From UBA6183 sp943372215 (lineage in GTDB: Bacteria > Bacteroidota > Bacteroidia > UKL13-3): 64,000 nt of DNA. Below are positions 1 to 8,770 of the stretch, piece after piece (the stretch's first letter is position 1; every line of letters begins with the position of its first letter). A model generated the notes under the pieces. That model had not been told where the DNA came from. It saw only the letters and a program-made list of their open reading frames with translations, and ran no database searches. The DNA is taken from positions 251,635 through 315,634 of the forward strand of contig CALRXU020000002.1 of NCBI GenBank assembly GCA_943372215.1. The letters are read 5' to 3'. Position numbers and translations under genes: made by a program.

Positions 1-384
1 TACCTGGGCTTTCAATTGGTTCATGGCATTTAGTTTTTCGCGTTCTATGGCGTCTTTAGCTGCGGCAATCATTTTTTCGCCTTCAGATTTGGCATCACTT
101 TTTGCTTTGGCCAATATCTGGTCTTTAATTTCCGATGCTTCTTTTAACAAACGATCACGTTCTGCGCGGGCTTCATTTAACAAACGCTCGTTGTCGTTTT
201 TTAAAGCCAACATTTGTTCACGGGCTGCTTCAGCCTGCTTCAATGCATTTTCAATACTTTCTTCGCGTTCTTTAAGCGCACTCGTAATGGGTTTCCATGC
301 GAATTTGGTTAATAGGAACATTAAAATTAAGAATGATAATGTTGACCAAAAAATTAAACCAATACTTGGGGTAACTAATTCCAT
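1..384 (-). CDS. atpF: F-type ATP synthase subunit b, 3' end cut by window edge
   Basis: Peripheral-stalk subunit of the F1Fo ATP synthase, linking the membrane sector to F1. Reading the minus strand from the ATG at 384 gives 128 codons with no stop, so the C-terminus lies beyond the window. The start MELVTPSIGLIFW leads into one hydrophobic helix (about residues 7-27, LIFWSTLSFLILMFLL), then the conserved 'KFAWKPI' and a long charged Ala/Glu/Lys-rich coiled coil (EREESIENALKQAEAAREQM), which is typical of subunit b. It follows atpE on the same strand after a 95-bp gap holding a hairpin. The plus-strand open frame over the same DNA is a shadow. Identification is firm. Confidence 0.95.
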   Translation of the reverse strand, partial: MELVTPSIGLIFWSTLSFLILMFLLTKFAWKPITSALKEREESIENALKQAEAAREQMLALKNDNERLLNEARAERDRLLKEASEIKDQILAKAKSDAKSEGEKMIAAAKDAIEREKLNAMNQLKAQV

Positions 385-431
385 ATGAATTAAATGTGTT
401 TCTTTTTTGTTGAATGTTTAAAACGGAAAAG

Positions 432-469
432 AAAGCCCGACTTAGATTCGTAAATCGCCATCGGGCTTT
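432..469 (-). promoter_or_regulatory. Hairpin in the atpE-atpF intergenic gap
   Basis: A perfect 9-bp inverted repeat (aaagcccga at 432-440, tcgggcttt at 461-469) lies between the stop of atpE and the start of atpF. Read on the minus strand, the stem is followed by a T-rich run (TTTCTTTTCC). It resembles an intrinsic terminator or attenuator inside the operon. A leaky terminator or an RNA-stabilising 3' hairpin after atpE would help make more c subunit (8-15 copies per complex) than b subunit (2 copies). The structure is seen; the role is inferred. Confidence 0.55.
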
Positions 470-479
470 ACTACTGAGA

Positions 480-689
480 TTAATTGATGCCTAACAAAGC
501 AATTACTGCTGCGAAAAGTGCTACAGCTTCTACGAAGGCTGCGGCAATTAACATTGCAGTTTGAATTTTGTTGGCGGCTTCTGGTTGGCGAGCAATACCT
601 TCTACGGCTGATCCACCAATTCTACCGATACCTAAGCCTGCACCAATTGCAGCTAATCCAGCTCCGATTGCAGCGATACTTCCTGTCAT
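480..689 (-). CDS. atpE: F-type ATP synthase subunit c
   Basis: Forms the c-ring that carries ions through Fo. The 69-aa product is a two-helix hairpin with the conserved polar loop around residues 34-40 (RQPEAAN) and the ion-binding carboxylate Glu54 in AAFVEAVALF. The first helix is Gly/Ala-rich (GAGLAAIGAGLGIG), giving tight ring packing. No Na+-type ligand set (helix-1 Gln plus Ser/Thr next to the Glu) is visible, so proton coupling is likely. It lies between atpB and atpF on the minus strand with usual family length. Confidence 0.97.
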   Translation of the reverse strand: MTGSIAAIGAGLAAIGAGLGIGRIGGSAVEGIARQPEAANKIQTAMLIAAAFVEAVALFAAVIALLGIN

Positions 690-740
690 TGTTGTATTTA
701 TTTATTTTGGTTTAACAAAAAAAGATTCAAAAATTAATGT

Positions 741-1904
741 TTAGTGATGATCGTCATGTTGTGGTTTTTCTAAAGCCATGCCTATATACAATGCCGATAG
801 GATGGTAAAGATAAACGCCTGGATGAAAGCTACCACCATTTCAATTACGCTGATAAAAACGATAAATGGAACGGAAACGCCAGCTACAGCCAGTGATTTG
901 AATATGAAAATCAAACAAACTAAACTCAAAATTAAAATATGTCCTGCGGTAATGTTCGCAAACAAACGAATCATTAGAGCGAATGGCTTGGTAAATAAAC
1001 CAATAATTTCCACCGGAATCATTAATGGCCATAACCAGCCTGGAACATGCGGGGTAAAGATATGTCCCCAATAGGTTTTTGTACCATTAATATTGGTTAA
1101 TATAAAAGTAATGATAGCCAAAACAAGGGTAACAGCAATATTACCAGTAACATTTGCCCCTCCTGGGAAGAATGGAATAAGTCCCATTACGTTGTTCATC
1201 CATATAAAGAAAAACACCGTTAACAGGTAAGGCATAAAACGGTGGTAGTTTTCGCCTAAGTTTGGACGTGCAATATCATCGCGTACAAATATAATAATAG
1301 GCTCAAGCCAAGCTCCCAATCCTTTTGGTGCACCAATGCCGCGCTTTTTATAGCTGTTGCCAATGCTAATAAATATCAACAATAGGAATGCAACCGCCAA
1401 TAATAAAGAGGTTACATTTTTTGTAATCGAGAAATCATAAATACCTTTAGATGCTACTTCATCAACATTACCTGAAGCATCCACCACTTTAATTTTTTCG
1501 TGAATGTTTTTGTAGTTGTAATAAGTTCCCTGATGAATGGCATGACCATGATCAAATTTACCTGACGAGAACATTTCAATACCTTGGTCGGTTAATAATA
1601 TTATTGGTAAATGAATAGAAGTATGTCCCCATAAGTGCCAATCATGCGCATCCGAAACGTGCTCCATAATTAAAGCGGTGGTATTAAATTTTTCCTCTTT
1701 ACCATGACCGCCTTCTGCAGTTGCTTCGGAATGACCGGTTGCATTTGAATCAGCCTCAACAATTGTTGCTTCAGTTTCAGTTTGTGCACCATGATTATCG
1801 TCATGTTGTGCAAAAACGGGAACATTTGCTAAAAAAAATATAACAGAAAATAGAGTTAAAAAAAGCTTGTTTTTGGCTGAAAATCTATTCGTTAGTAACG
1901 TCAT
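741..1904 (-). CDS. atpB: F-type ATP synthase subunit a with long N-terminal extension
   Basis: Stator subunit of Fo forming the two half-channels against the c-ring. The 387-aa protein starts with a signal-like hydrophobic segment (residues 13-30), followed by a His/Glu-rich stretch (about 33-72) and a soluble extracytoplasmic region up to about residue 160. The membrane core comes next. The essential arginine is Arg313 in 'MIRLFANITAGH'. Conserved 'NNVMGLIPFFPGG' and the C-terminal 'IQAFIFTILSALYIG' helix are present. The C-terminus is again His-rich. An N-terminal extension of this kind is common in Bacteroidota subunit a. Its start overlaps the preceding membrane-protein gene by 20 nt, which suggests coupled translation. 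Confidence 0.96.
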   Translation of the reverse strand: MTLLTNRFSAKNKLFLTLFSVIFFLANVPVFAQHDDNHGAQTETEATIVEADSNATGHSEATAEGGHGKEEKFNTTALIMEHVSDAHDWHLWGHTSIHLPIILLTDQGIEMFSSGKFDHGHAIHQGTYYNYKNIHEKIKVVDASGNVDEVASKGIYDFSITKNVTSLLLAVAFLLLIFISIGNSYKKRGIGAPKGLGAWLEPIIIFVRDDIARPNLGENYHRFMPYLLTVFFFIWMNNVMGLIPFFPGGANVTGNIAVTLVLAIITFILTNINGTKTYWGHIFTPHVPGWLWPLMIPVEIIGLFTKPFALMIRLFANITAGHILILSLVCLIFIFKSLAVAGVSVPFIVFISVIEMVVAFIQAFIFTILSALYIGMALEKPQHDDHH

Positions 1905-2292
1905 TACGGCTTGGTTTTTTCTTTATATCGGGGCGCAATTTAGCTGTTAAGCTTGTAATTTCAAACACTGTGTAAAAAATGTATGCGATAAAAAAAGCCA
2001 GAATAAAGCTTTTATGATATTCGGTGCGTGTAAATCGGTAAACAATAATGTAGCATAGGCTCAATATAAAACGTAGCCCAATACTTAAGTAGGCTGTGGT
2101 AATAAATAAGTAACCATCTTTTTTGCCAGCGCCCATGTGGGCAATAGGAAATATAGCCCCGGTTAAAACACCTAGAAAAATGATGGCTTTAACAGTATCG
2201 TTAACGGGCAATAGCTCTGGTAAAGCCCAAACAATGGCAATTTGGAAAAGCGTTAAAGCCAGTAGGAAAAAATAAAATCTGATAAAAGTCAT
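1885..2292 (-). CDS. Small membrane protein of the ATP synthase operon
   Basis: A 135-aa protein with four predicted transmembrane segments (about residues 5-25, 35-52, 65-88 and 98-115) and a basic C-terminal tail (KLRPDIKKKPSRNDVTNE). It sits between atpZ and atpB and overlaps atpB, in the position where AtpI-type assembly factors are found in other bacteria. No diagnostic AtpI motif was recognised. A role in Fo assembly or in operon-coupled membrane insertion is inferred only from position. ATG start at 2292. Confidence 0.75.
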   Translation of the reverse strand: MTFIRFYFFLLALTLFQIAIVWALPELLPVNDTVKAIIFLGVLTGAIFPIAHMGAGKKDGYLFITTAYLSIGLRFILSLCYIIVYRFTRTEYHKSFILAFFIAYIFYTVFEITSLTAKLRPDIKKKPSRNDVTNE

Positions 2293-2385
2293 TACTTGGG
2301 CAGTGGGTTAGACTTTACTCCAAAAGGGTAAAAAGCTTGTTTATAATAAACAAATGTATGGGGCAATTTGCAGGAATACATGCTT

Positions 2386-2586
2386 TTATTTGGAGTCATC
2401 GGACTTTACAAGTGCGAATAGGGAATAAAACACAGCTATTAATGCAAGCAATACCCCTGCTAAGGTTAAATAGGGAAAGTTTAGATGCCAATGTTTATCA
2501 AGCCAATTACCCCCTAATGATAGCCCTACAAAAATGGCAATCATTTGAAAAGCAAAGCCAACATATTTTGCGTATTTATTGAGCAA
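2386..2586 (-). CDS. atpZ: AtpZ/AtpI-family F0F1-ATPase-associated protein
   Basis: A 66-aa protein with two hydrophobic helices (about residues 9-26 and 38-60) separated by 'GGNWLDKHWHLNFPY', the G-x-x-L-D-x-x-x pattern of AtpZ-type proteins. Members of this family sit at the start of ATP synthase operons and have been linked to c-ring assembly and Mg2+/Ca2+ handling. The frame opens with TTG at 2586, which overlaps the bactofilin stop by 11 nt. No upstream ATG is available without running into bactofilin, so translation probably couples to bactofilin. Confidence 0.8.
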   Translation of the reverse strand: MLNKYAKYVGFAFQMIAIFVGLSLGGNWLDKHWHLNFPYLTLAGVLLALIAVFYSLFALVKSDDSK

Positions 2587-3019
2587 CGGCTTCTTTGGTT
2601 GCTGTTTGTTGGTGCGCTTTAGTAGGATTGCCTGTGTTGGTTAAGGAGGCTTCCTTAGGTTTATTCATTTTGCAAGAGCCGTTAAAGGTGGCACCGGCCT
2701 CAATAATCAGTTTGTTCGAAATAATATCGCCATTTATTTTAGCAGTGGCTTTAACCGTTAATAGCTCACTAGCGTAAGTATTGCCGTTTACTTCTCCCGA
2801 TATTTCGATGTTTACCGCTTTAACATCACCTTCGATAATGGCTGTTGGTCCAAGTACCAAACGTGCTTTTGAGGTAAGGTAACCTTTAATGGTTCCATCT
2901 ACGCGCATATCTCCATCAGAGTTTACATCCCCAATAATTTGTGTACCACTATTAATAATATTCAGTGTATTGGGATTGAAAGCCGTTGTCGTATTTTTAT
3001 TGTTATTAAATAAAGCCAT
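2576..3019 (-). CDS. Bactofilin (polymer-forming cytoskeletal protein)
   Basis: A 147-aa bactofilin. After a disordered N-terminus (residues 1-20) the core is a right-handed beta-helix made of short repeats ending in I/V-x-G-D or V-x-G (TQIIGDVNSDGDMRVDGTI, AIIEGDVKAVNIEISG and so on, about residues 24-117). The C-terminal tail is polar and disordered. Bactofilins form nucleotide-independent filaments at the membrane that scaffold cell-wall enzymes. Here the gene directly follows an M23-like membrane protein, the usual bactofilin partner, and overlaps atpZ by 11 nt, so a cytoskeletal gene heads the ATP synthase operon. Confidence 0.92.
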   Translation of the reverse strand: MALFNNNKNTTTAFNPNTLNIINSGTQIIGDVNSDGDMRVDGTIKGYLTSKARLVLGPTAIIEGDVKAVNIEISGEVNGNTYASELLTVKATAKINGDIISNKLIIEAGATFNGSCKMNKPKEASLTNTGNPTKAHQQTATKEAVAQ

Positions 3020-3134
3020 GATGTTAATGTTAAAGGGTGTAAATAATATTAAGTCTAAGAAAGCAAAGCTAACAAAAAAAAATAAATTACCAATTTACCG
3101 CCCAATTCGTTGATTGTAAACGTTTAATAAGGCT

Positions 3135-3500
3135 TTAATGTTTATCGTTTTTGGGTACTTCATCCGGTATTTTGTCTGTTACAATATTCATTAAATTCTT
3201 GTAATACAAGTCTTTATCTTGTAATGCCTTTTGCAGGGAATCGGTTTTGTAAAGGGTTTTAGCGAGGTCCTTTTTCATATCAGGATCACTGTAACCGGGT
3301 ATGTATTCTCGCATGGGGGTAAATACAATTAACAGCGAGATAATAATGGTGAAAAATACCAAGAAACTACTAAAACCAACAAAAACATTCATGGGAGTGA
3401 GGCTCAATGAGAACTTTTCTTCAAAGGTTGTATCATTAATCAACACAATCCGGTATCGGTTTTTGAGTTTATGTATAAGTTTCTTTTTCTTTTTTTCCAT
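3135..3500 (-). CDS. M23-peptidase-like membrane stalk lacking the peptidase domain
   Basis: A 121-aa protein: a very basic cytoplasmic N-terminus (MEKKKKKLIHKLKNRYRI), the block 'VLINDTTFEEKFSLSLTP', one transmembrane helix (about residues 37-60) and a short extracytoplasmic part starting 'TPMREYIPGYSDPDM'. In Bacteroidota the same N-terminal layout begins bactofilin-linked M23 endopeptidases, which then continue into a coiled coil and the M23 domain. Here the reading frame ends after about 60 extracytoplasmic residues at a normal stop, and no M23 domain follows in the 115 bp before bactofilin. It may be a truncated relic or a membrane anchor for bactofilin. ATG start at 3500. Confidence 0.7.
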   Translation of the reverse strand: MEKKKKKLIHKLKNRYRIVLINDTTFEEKFSLSLTPMNVFVGFSSFLVFFTIIISLLIVFTPMREYIPGYSDPDMKKDLAKTLYKTDSLQKALQDKDLYYKNLMNIVTDKIPDEVPKNDKH

Positions 3501-3612
3501 GATGCAATGGCATTATGGCCCAAAATAGGCCGTAACTTTATTTTGTAGTGTGAAGCAATAAAATAAATTTGCGTTTTCAAAGTTAAGTATTCTAACCAGC
3601 AATTTTAATAGT

Positions 3613-6342
3613 TTGCGCAATAAGCTCTTTTATCCCATATATAAATGGTTGCCAATAGCAATGTTATTGGTGGTAGTTTCCTGTAATCCAAACAAAAATA
3701 AGTGGTTAAATAGAAAGTGGCATACGCTTACTGGGCATTACAATGTTTATTTTAATGCAGAGCAAAAGTTTAACGATGCCATAAAAGCGTTTGAAAAGGG
3801 CAATGTGAATGATTTTAACAAAATCCTGCCTGTTTTTATTTTGCCAGACGAAGCTGCCTCAAAAGGCATAGGTGGCACCATGGACGAAGTTATTAAAAAA
3901 ACTTCAGTGGCAATTCAGGCCCATAACGTGGGTGCTTATACAGATGACAGTTATCTGTTGATGGGTAAGGCCCAGTTTTATAAGGGGGACTATTTTGCTG
4001 CATTAGAAACTTTTCAATACATCAATTCAAAATACAAGGATGGAGACTTAAACCGATTGGCTACCGCATGGATAGCACTTTGTTATGATGGCTTAAAAAA
4101 AACAGGCGAGGCCGAGGCTGTTTTGGGTTTGCTAATTAATGAGATTGACCCGATAAAATTATTGGGTAAAAAAAGAACATCAGAAAAAATACAGAACAAA
4201 GCAGCAAAAATAACCAAACAGCAAAAAGCGTTTATTTATGCGACTTCGGCCCATGTTTTTATTAAACAAGAAAAGTATAATGTAGCAGCACAGCGTTTAA
4301 AAGTAGCCTTAGACAATACCACCGTTAAGGAAGAGAAAATACGGTACAATTATATTTTGGGCCAATTGGACTTAATAAATGACAGCATTCCCAATGCCAA
4401 GGCTCATTTTTCGAAAGTAATTAAATTACTGGCCCCTTATGATTTTGAGTTTAATGCCAATTTAAACCTGACCAGAACTTACGACCCCAACAATAAAAGA
4501 GAGGTTAAACAGGTAAAACGTAACCTTAAACACATGCTAAGGGATGATAAAAACGAAGGTTTTTATGACCAGGTTTATTATGAACTTGCTCGTGTTGAGC
4601 ATCGTGATAACGATTTGGTAAATGCCATTAAACATTATAAACTGTCAGTAGCCAATAGCACCAAAAATCAAAGCCAGAAAACCACCAGCTACTTGGCCTT
4701 AGGTAATATCTACCTAGATCAATCAAACTATAAACTCGGACAGGCTTATTATGATAGTGCTGCGGCTGCTATTCCTAAAGACAATAAAGACTACGAGAGG
4801 GTGCAGACCAAAAAAACGGTATTAAGTGAGTTAATTGAGAATATATTAACCATTGAGCGAGAGGACAGTTTGCAAGAGTTAAGTAAATTAAGTAAAAGTG
4901 AATTGGAGAAAAAAGTGGATGGCTGGATATTGGCACAAAAACTTAAGAAGGATCTTGATGCAAAAAATGAGTTAGCTAAAAAGGAACAAGAAAAACAAGC
5001 AGAGTTGAATAAACCTATTGGTGGAGGCTTAGCTGGGTTGCCAAATTTAGGTGGAGAGCAAGGGCAATGGTATTTTTATAATCCAAGTGTATTAAATGCT
5101 GGTAAACAAGAGTTTTTTAGCGCACGCAAATGGGGCAGACGCGAAAATGAAGATTATTGGCGTATTGCAGCCAAGGAAAAGCCGAAGAGCCAGGAAGCAG
5201 AGGCTGGTGAAGGAAGCGCAAAACCAGATTCGTTAGCAGGAAAAGGAAATACCAAAGCTGGTAAAGAAGTAGCTGCTGGAAAACCCGATGTTAATGCCGA
5301 AAGGGCTGATTGGATAAAAGACATTCCTTACACAGATGAAGAAAGAAAAAAATCAACGGATAAAATCATAGAGGCTTACTATAACCTTGGGGTGATTTAC
5401 AGCGAGAAATTAAAAGACGACAAAGAGGCTATAAAAACCTACAATACTTTGTTAAATAGATTTCCTGAAAATAAGTACGAACCAGAGGTGCTGTATTATC
5501 TGTACAAATTGAATAACAATCTTAAGCAAACCGCAAAAGCCAATGAAGCCAAAGAAGTTTTAATCAAAAAATATCCGGAGAGCAACTATGCCTTGATATT
5601 ACAGAATAAATCGGCTCCGAACAGTGCAGATGAGGCCAACAAAGAAATTACCAAAGCGTATGAAAACCTATACGCACTTTACTTAAGAGGAGATTACCAA
5701 GCCACCAAACAAGGCAAAAGAGAAGCCGACAAAAAATACAGCGGAAATGCCATGCAGGCAAAATTTGATTTTTTATATGCCTTGTGTGTTGCCAAAACAG
5801 ATTCACTAAGTGTATTTAAGGTAGAGTTGGAAGAAATTGTAAAGGCATACCCTAAAACAGATGTAGCCGAACAAGCCAAAGCGATATTAGATAGGATGGC
5901 TTATGTTGAAAAAAATGGCACCCAAACAAACGCAGAGGTAAAGAAGGAAGAGTTTACCTTGGAGCCGGAATTACCATGTTATTATGTTTTTGCCATCAAA
6001 GCAGAAAAGTTTGATATGAATGATTTGCTCCAAAAGATTGTTACTTATAATGACGAGTTTCACCAATTTGAAGGGTTGCGGGCCAATACCATTTTATCTG
6101 CTGACGGCTACCAGATTATGTACGTTAGGGACTTTCCGTTGCTTGCAAAAGGTGTTGAATACATGAATGGGCTAAATCTCACCGCATTTTATAAAACCGC
6201 AATTCCAGACCAAAGCACTTTCCAGCATTTTGTGGTATCAACAGATTATTTCAAAAAAATGTTGAAGGACAGAAAAATTGAAGCATATAATACTTATTTT
6301 AGCCAACAGTTACCTTCACTTTTAAAACAAAAAAAGCAGTGA
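3613..6342 (+). CDS. sprE: SprE/PorW-type T9SS and gliding lipoprotein with TPRs
   Basis: A 909-aa lipoprotein required, in studied relatives, for type IX secretion and gliding. The signal peptide ends in the lipobox VVVSC with Cys24 as lipidated residue, followed by the family signature 'KWLNRKWHTLTGHYNVYFNA'. Several TPR-like helical pairs cover about residues 100-400 and 580-790. In the middle is 'PSVLNAGKQEFFSARKWGRR' followed by ENEDYW, which matches the conserved SprE/PorW core. Residues about 540-565 are a low-complexity Lys/Glu/Gly linker. The frame begins at TTG 3613. An in-frame stop lies at 3559 and no ATG intervenes, so TTG is the best start. The stop overlaps the next gene by 4 nt (GTGA), implying coupled translation. 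Confidence 0.9.
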   Translation: MRNKLFYPIYKWLPIAMLLVVVSCNPNKNKWLNRKWHTLTGHYNVYFNAEQKFNDAIKAFEKGNVNDFNKILPVFILPDEAASKGIGGTMDEVIKKTSVAIQAHNVGAYTDDSYLLMGKAQFYKGDYFAALETFQYINSKYKDGDLNRLATAWIALCYDGLKKTGEAEAVLGLLINEIDPIKLLGKKRTSEKIQNKAAKITKQQKAFIYATSAHVFIKQEKYNVAAQRLKVALDNTTVKEEKIRYNYILGQLDLINDSIPNAKAHFSKVIKLLAPYDFEFNANLNLTRTYDPNNKREVKQVKRNLKHMLRDDKNEGFYDQVYYELARVEHRDNDLVNAIKHYKLSVANSTKNQSQKTTSYLALGNIYLDQSNYKLGQAYYDSAAAAIPKDNKDYERVQTKKTVLSELIENILTIEREDSLQELSKLSKSELEKKVDGWILAQKLKKDLDAKNELAKKEQEKQAELNKPIGGGLAGLPNLGGEQGQWYFYNPSVLNAGKQEFFSARKWGRRENEDYWRIAAKEKPKSQEAEAGEGSAKPDSLAGKGNTKAGKEVAAGKPDVNAERADWIKDIPYTDEERKKSTDKIIEAYYNLGVIYSEKLKDDKEAIKTYNTLLNRFPENKYEPEVLYYLYKLNNNLKQTAKANEAKEVLIKKYPESNYALILQNKSAPNSADEANKEITKAYENLYALYLRGDYQATKQGKREADKKYSGNAMQAKFDFLYALCVAKTDSLSVFKVELEEIVKAYPKTDVAEQAKAILDRMAYVEKNGTQTNAEVKKEEFTLEPELPCYYVFAIKAEKFDMNDLLQKIVTYNDEFHQFEGLRANTILSADGYQIMYVRDFPLLAKGVEYMNGLNLTAFYKTAIPDQSTFQHFVVSTDYFKKMLKDRKIEAYNTYFSQQLPSLLKQKKQ

Positions 6343-8543
6343 GTTTTGCCAATTACTTTATTAAAAATCCATACATGAAATGGTTAAAATGGGTGTGGAT
6401 TATTACTTTAGGAGGGTTGTTGAGTTTTGCATTATTGGTATTAACCGTAAGCTGGGGCTGGTTTGGTGAGCTTCCCGCACTCGAAGAATTGGAAAACCCT
6501 AAAACATATTTAGCTTCCGAAATTTATGCAGAAGATGGGGTGGTGCTTGGAAAGTATTACCTGCAAAACCGTTCAAATATTGCTTTTACGGAAATAAGCC
6601 CCAACCTGGTAAATGCCCTCGTGGCCACGGAGGATGTTCGCTTTTACGACCATTCGGGTATAGATTTTAGGCGTTTTGCAAGTGCTGTATTGTTTTTAGG
6701 AACGCGTGGAGGTGCCAGCACCATTTCACAACAATTGGCAAAAAACCTATTTCCACGAAAAAGATTTAATAACGTATTTAATAAGGCCACAACCAAATTA
6801 AGGGAGTGGATTACGGCAGTGCGCATTGAAGAAAGATACACCAAGGATGAAATCATGACCATGTATTTTAACACGGTGGAGTTTGGTGGAAACTCATTTG
6901 GGATAAGTAGTGCTGCAAAAACTTTTTTTAATAAGTCGGCAAAAGATTTAAATGAGGAGGAAGCAGCCTTATTGGTGGGAATGTTAAAAGCACCAACCAA
7001 ATACAGTCCGGTAAGGAATCCTGTAAATGCATTAAACAGGCGAAATACCGTATTAAACCAAATGCGCAAATACGATTTCATTACCCGCGAAGCATACGAT
7101 ACCCTATCAAAAAAAACAATTGAATTGCAGTACAGCGAGGAAAACCACAACGAAGGACTAGCTCCGTATTTTAGGGAGCATTTGCGCGGGGAATTGTTAA
7201 CGTGGTGCGAAGAGAACGGCTATAACCTCTACAAAGACGGGCTTAAAATTTATACCACTATAAACAGCAAGTTGCAAACCATGGCTGAAGAAAGCGTAAA
7301 AACGCACACCCAGTTTATGCAGGCAAAGTTTTATGAGCATTGGAAGGGAAGAGACCCTTGGGGGCAGTTTAATGAAGTGGTTATTTCTGGCATGAAACGA
7401 AGCGACCGCTACCGTTTATTAAAACAATCAGGGCTTTCTGAAGCTGAAATATTAAAGGTGTTTAACACACGGGTTAAAATGAAAGTATTTACTTACACCC
7501 GTGGCGAAGTGGATACCATCATGACCCCAATGGACTCCATTAAATTTTATAAATATTTTATGCAAGCGGGCTTAATGAGCATGGATCCCTCAACCGGTCA
7601 TATTAAAGCATGGGTTGGCGGTATTAACCACAAACATTTTCAATACGACCATGTAAACATCAAAGCCAAACGCCAAGTTGGCTCTACGTTTAAACCTATT
7701 GTATATACTTTAGCTATTGATAATGGATGGAGTCCTTGCTACAAAGTGCCCAACCAGCGGGTGGTGTTTGAAGATTATGAAAATTACTCGCCTGATAATG
7801 CTGATGACAAATACAACGACCCTGAAATGACCTTGTTTAAAGGATTGCAGTTGTCCATTAACAATATTGTGATGCAGGTGATGAAACAATTGGGTCCAAG
7901 TGCGCCAAACAGCGTAATTGAATTGGCCCGCAAAATGGGTATACAAAGCGATTTACCGCCTTACCCTTCTATTGCTTTAGGTGTGGCTGATATTAGTGTG
8001 TACGAAATGGTAGGAGCATTTAGCACTTATGCCAATAAAGGTGTTTGGACAGAGCCTGTTTACCTCACGCGTATTGAAGATAAAAACGGGAATGTAATCC
8101 GTGAAATTGTTCCTAAAAAGGTAGAAGCCATGAGTGAGCAAACGGCATATATTATGGAGAAGATGTTGGAGCGAGTAACGGCTCATGGTACTGCTGCTAA
8201 AGTAAAGTATTTGTACCAAGTACCCGGAGCAGTTGGTGGCAAAACTGGCACTACACAAAATTACAGCGATGGCTGGTTTATTGGCATTACCCCACACTTG
8301 GCTACTGGTATTTGGACAGGTTTTGAAGATCGAGCCATTCACTTTAGGAGCATGAGTTTGGGTAGCGGCAGTGCCATGGCCATGCCCATATTTGGTACAT
8401 TTATGAAAAATGCGCTCAGCGATACCTCCATTGTAAAAGTGGACCAATTTTGGCAAAGCCCTTCCAAGCCTTTGAGTGTAGAAATTAACTGCGATAATTA
8501 CCAAGTTAATGACCCTAAAAAATTAGAGTTGATAGAGGAATAA
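6339..8543 (+). CDS. Class A penicillin-binding protein (PBP1a-type transglycosylase/transpeptidase)
   Basis: A bifunctional 734-aa peptidoglycan synthase. It has a short cytoplasmic tail, a signal anchor (about residues 17-38), then the glycosyltransferase domain with E98-D in 'EDVRFYDHSG', 'GGASTISQQLAKN' at about 124-136 and the later conserved 'FGGNSFGISSAAKTFF'. The transpeptidase domain has all three motifs: S449-T-F-K452, S506-I-N508 and K635-T636-G637. The GTG start at 6339 overlaps the sprE stop; an ATG at 6375 is possible. Coupling to the envelope lipoprotein SprE is notable. Neither catalytic domain shows a missing key residue. Confidence 0.95.
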   Translation: MSFANYFIKNPYMKWLKWVWIITLGGLLSFALLVLTVSWGWFGELPALEELENPKTYLASEIYAEDGVVLGKYYLQNRSNIAFTEISPNLVNALVATEDVRFYDHSGIDFRRFASAVLFLGTRGGASTISQQLAKNLFPRKRFNNVFNKATTKLREWITAVRIEERYTKDEIMTMYFNTVEFGGNSFGISSAAKTFFNKSAKDLNEEEAALLVGMLKAPTKYSPVRNPVNALNRRNTVLNQMRKYDFITREAYDTLSKKTIELQYSEENHNEGLAPYFREHLRGELLTWCEENGYNLYKDGLKIYTTINSKLQTMAEESVKTHTQFMQAKFYEHWKGRDPWGQFNEVVISGMKRSDRYRLLKQSGLSEAEILKVFNTRVKMKVFTYTRGEVDTIMTPMDSIKFYKYFMQAGLMSMDPSTGHIKAWVGGINHKHFQYDHVNIKAKRQVGSTFKPIVYTLAIDNGWSPCYKVPNQRVVFEDYENYSPDNADDKYNDPEMTLFKGLQLSINNIVMQVMKQLGPSAPNSVIELARKMGIQSDLPPYPSIALGVADISVYEMVGAFSTYANKGVWTEPVYLTRIEDKNGNVIREIVPKKVEAMSEQTAYIMEKMLERVTAHGTAAKVKYLYQVPGAVGGKTGTTQNYSDGWFIGITPHLATGIWTGFEDRAIHFRSMSLGSGSAMAMPIFGTFMKNALSDTSIVKVDQFWQSPSKPLSVEINCDNYQVNDPKKLELIEE

Positions 8544-8545
8544 AT

Positions 8546-8767
8546 ATGCAGTTGGGAATTTACCGCCACTACAAAGGCAAACAATATGAAGTAATCGGCA
8601 TTGCGCACCACAGCGAAACGCTTGAGGAATTAGTGGTGTATAAAGCCTTGTATGAAAGCCCTGATTATGGTTATGGTGCAATTTGGGTTAGGCCACGCGC
8701 CATGTTTGAAGAAGATGTGATGGTTGATGGTGTGCAACAAAAGCGGTTTCAGTTGGAATCCGCATAA
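8546..8767 (+). CDS. DUF1653 family protein
   Basis: A 73-aa small soluble protein that matches DUF1653 in length and pattern: 'GIYRHYKGKQYEVIGIAHHS' at the start, then E-T-L-E, 'VVYKALYESPDYG', 'WVRPRAMFEEDV' and the C-terminal 'G-V-Q-Q-K-R-F'. The family is widespread and its molecular role is not established. It begins 2 nt after the penicillin-binding protein stop, so it is probably the last gene of the sprE operon. Confidence 0.88.
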   Translation: MQLGIYRHYKGKQYEVIGIAHHSETLEELVVYKALYESPDYGYGAIWVRPRAMFEEDVMVDGVQQKRFQLESA

Positions 8768-8770
8768 CCA

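Noticed and set aside
23..388. Plus-strand open frame of 121 codons
   Set aside because: It is the antisense shadow of atpF, whose coiled-coil translation on the minus strand is unmistakable.
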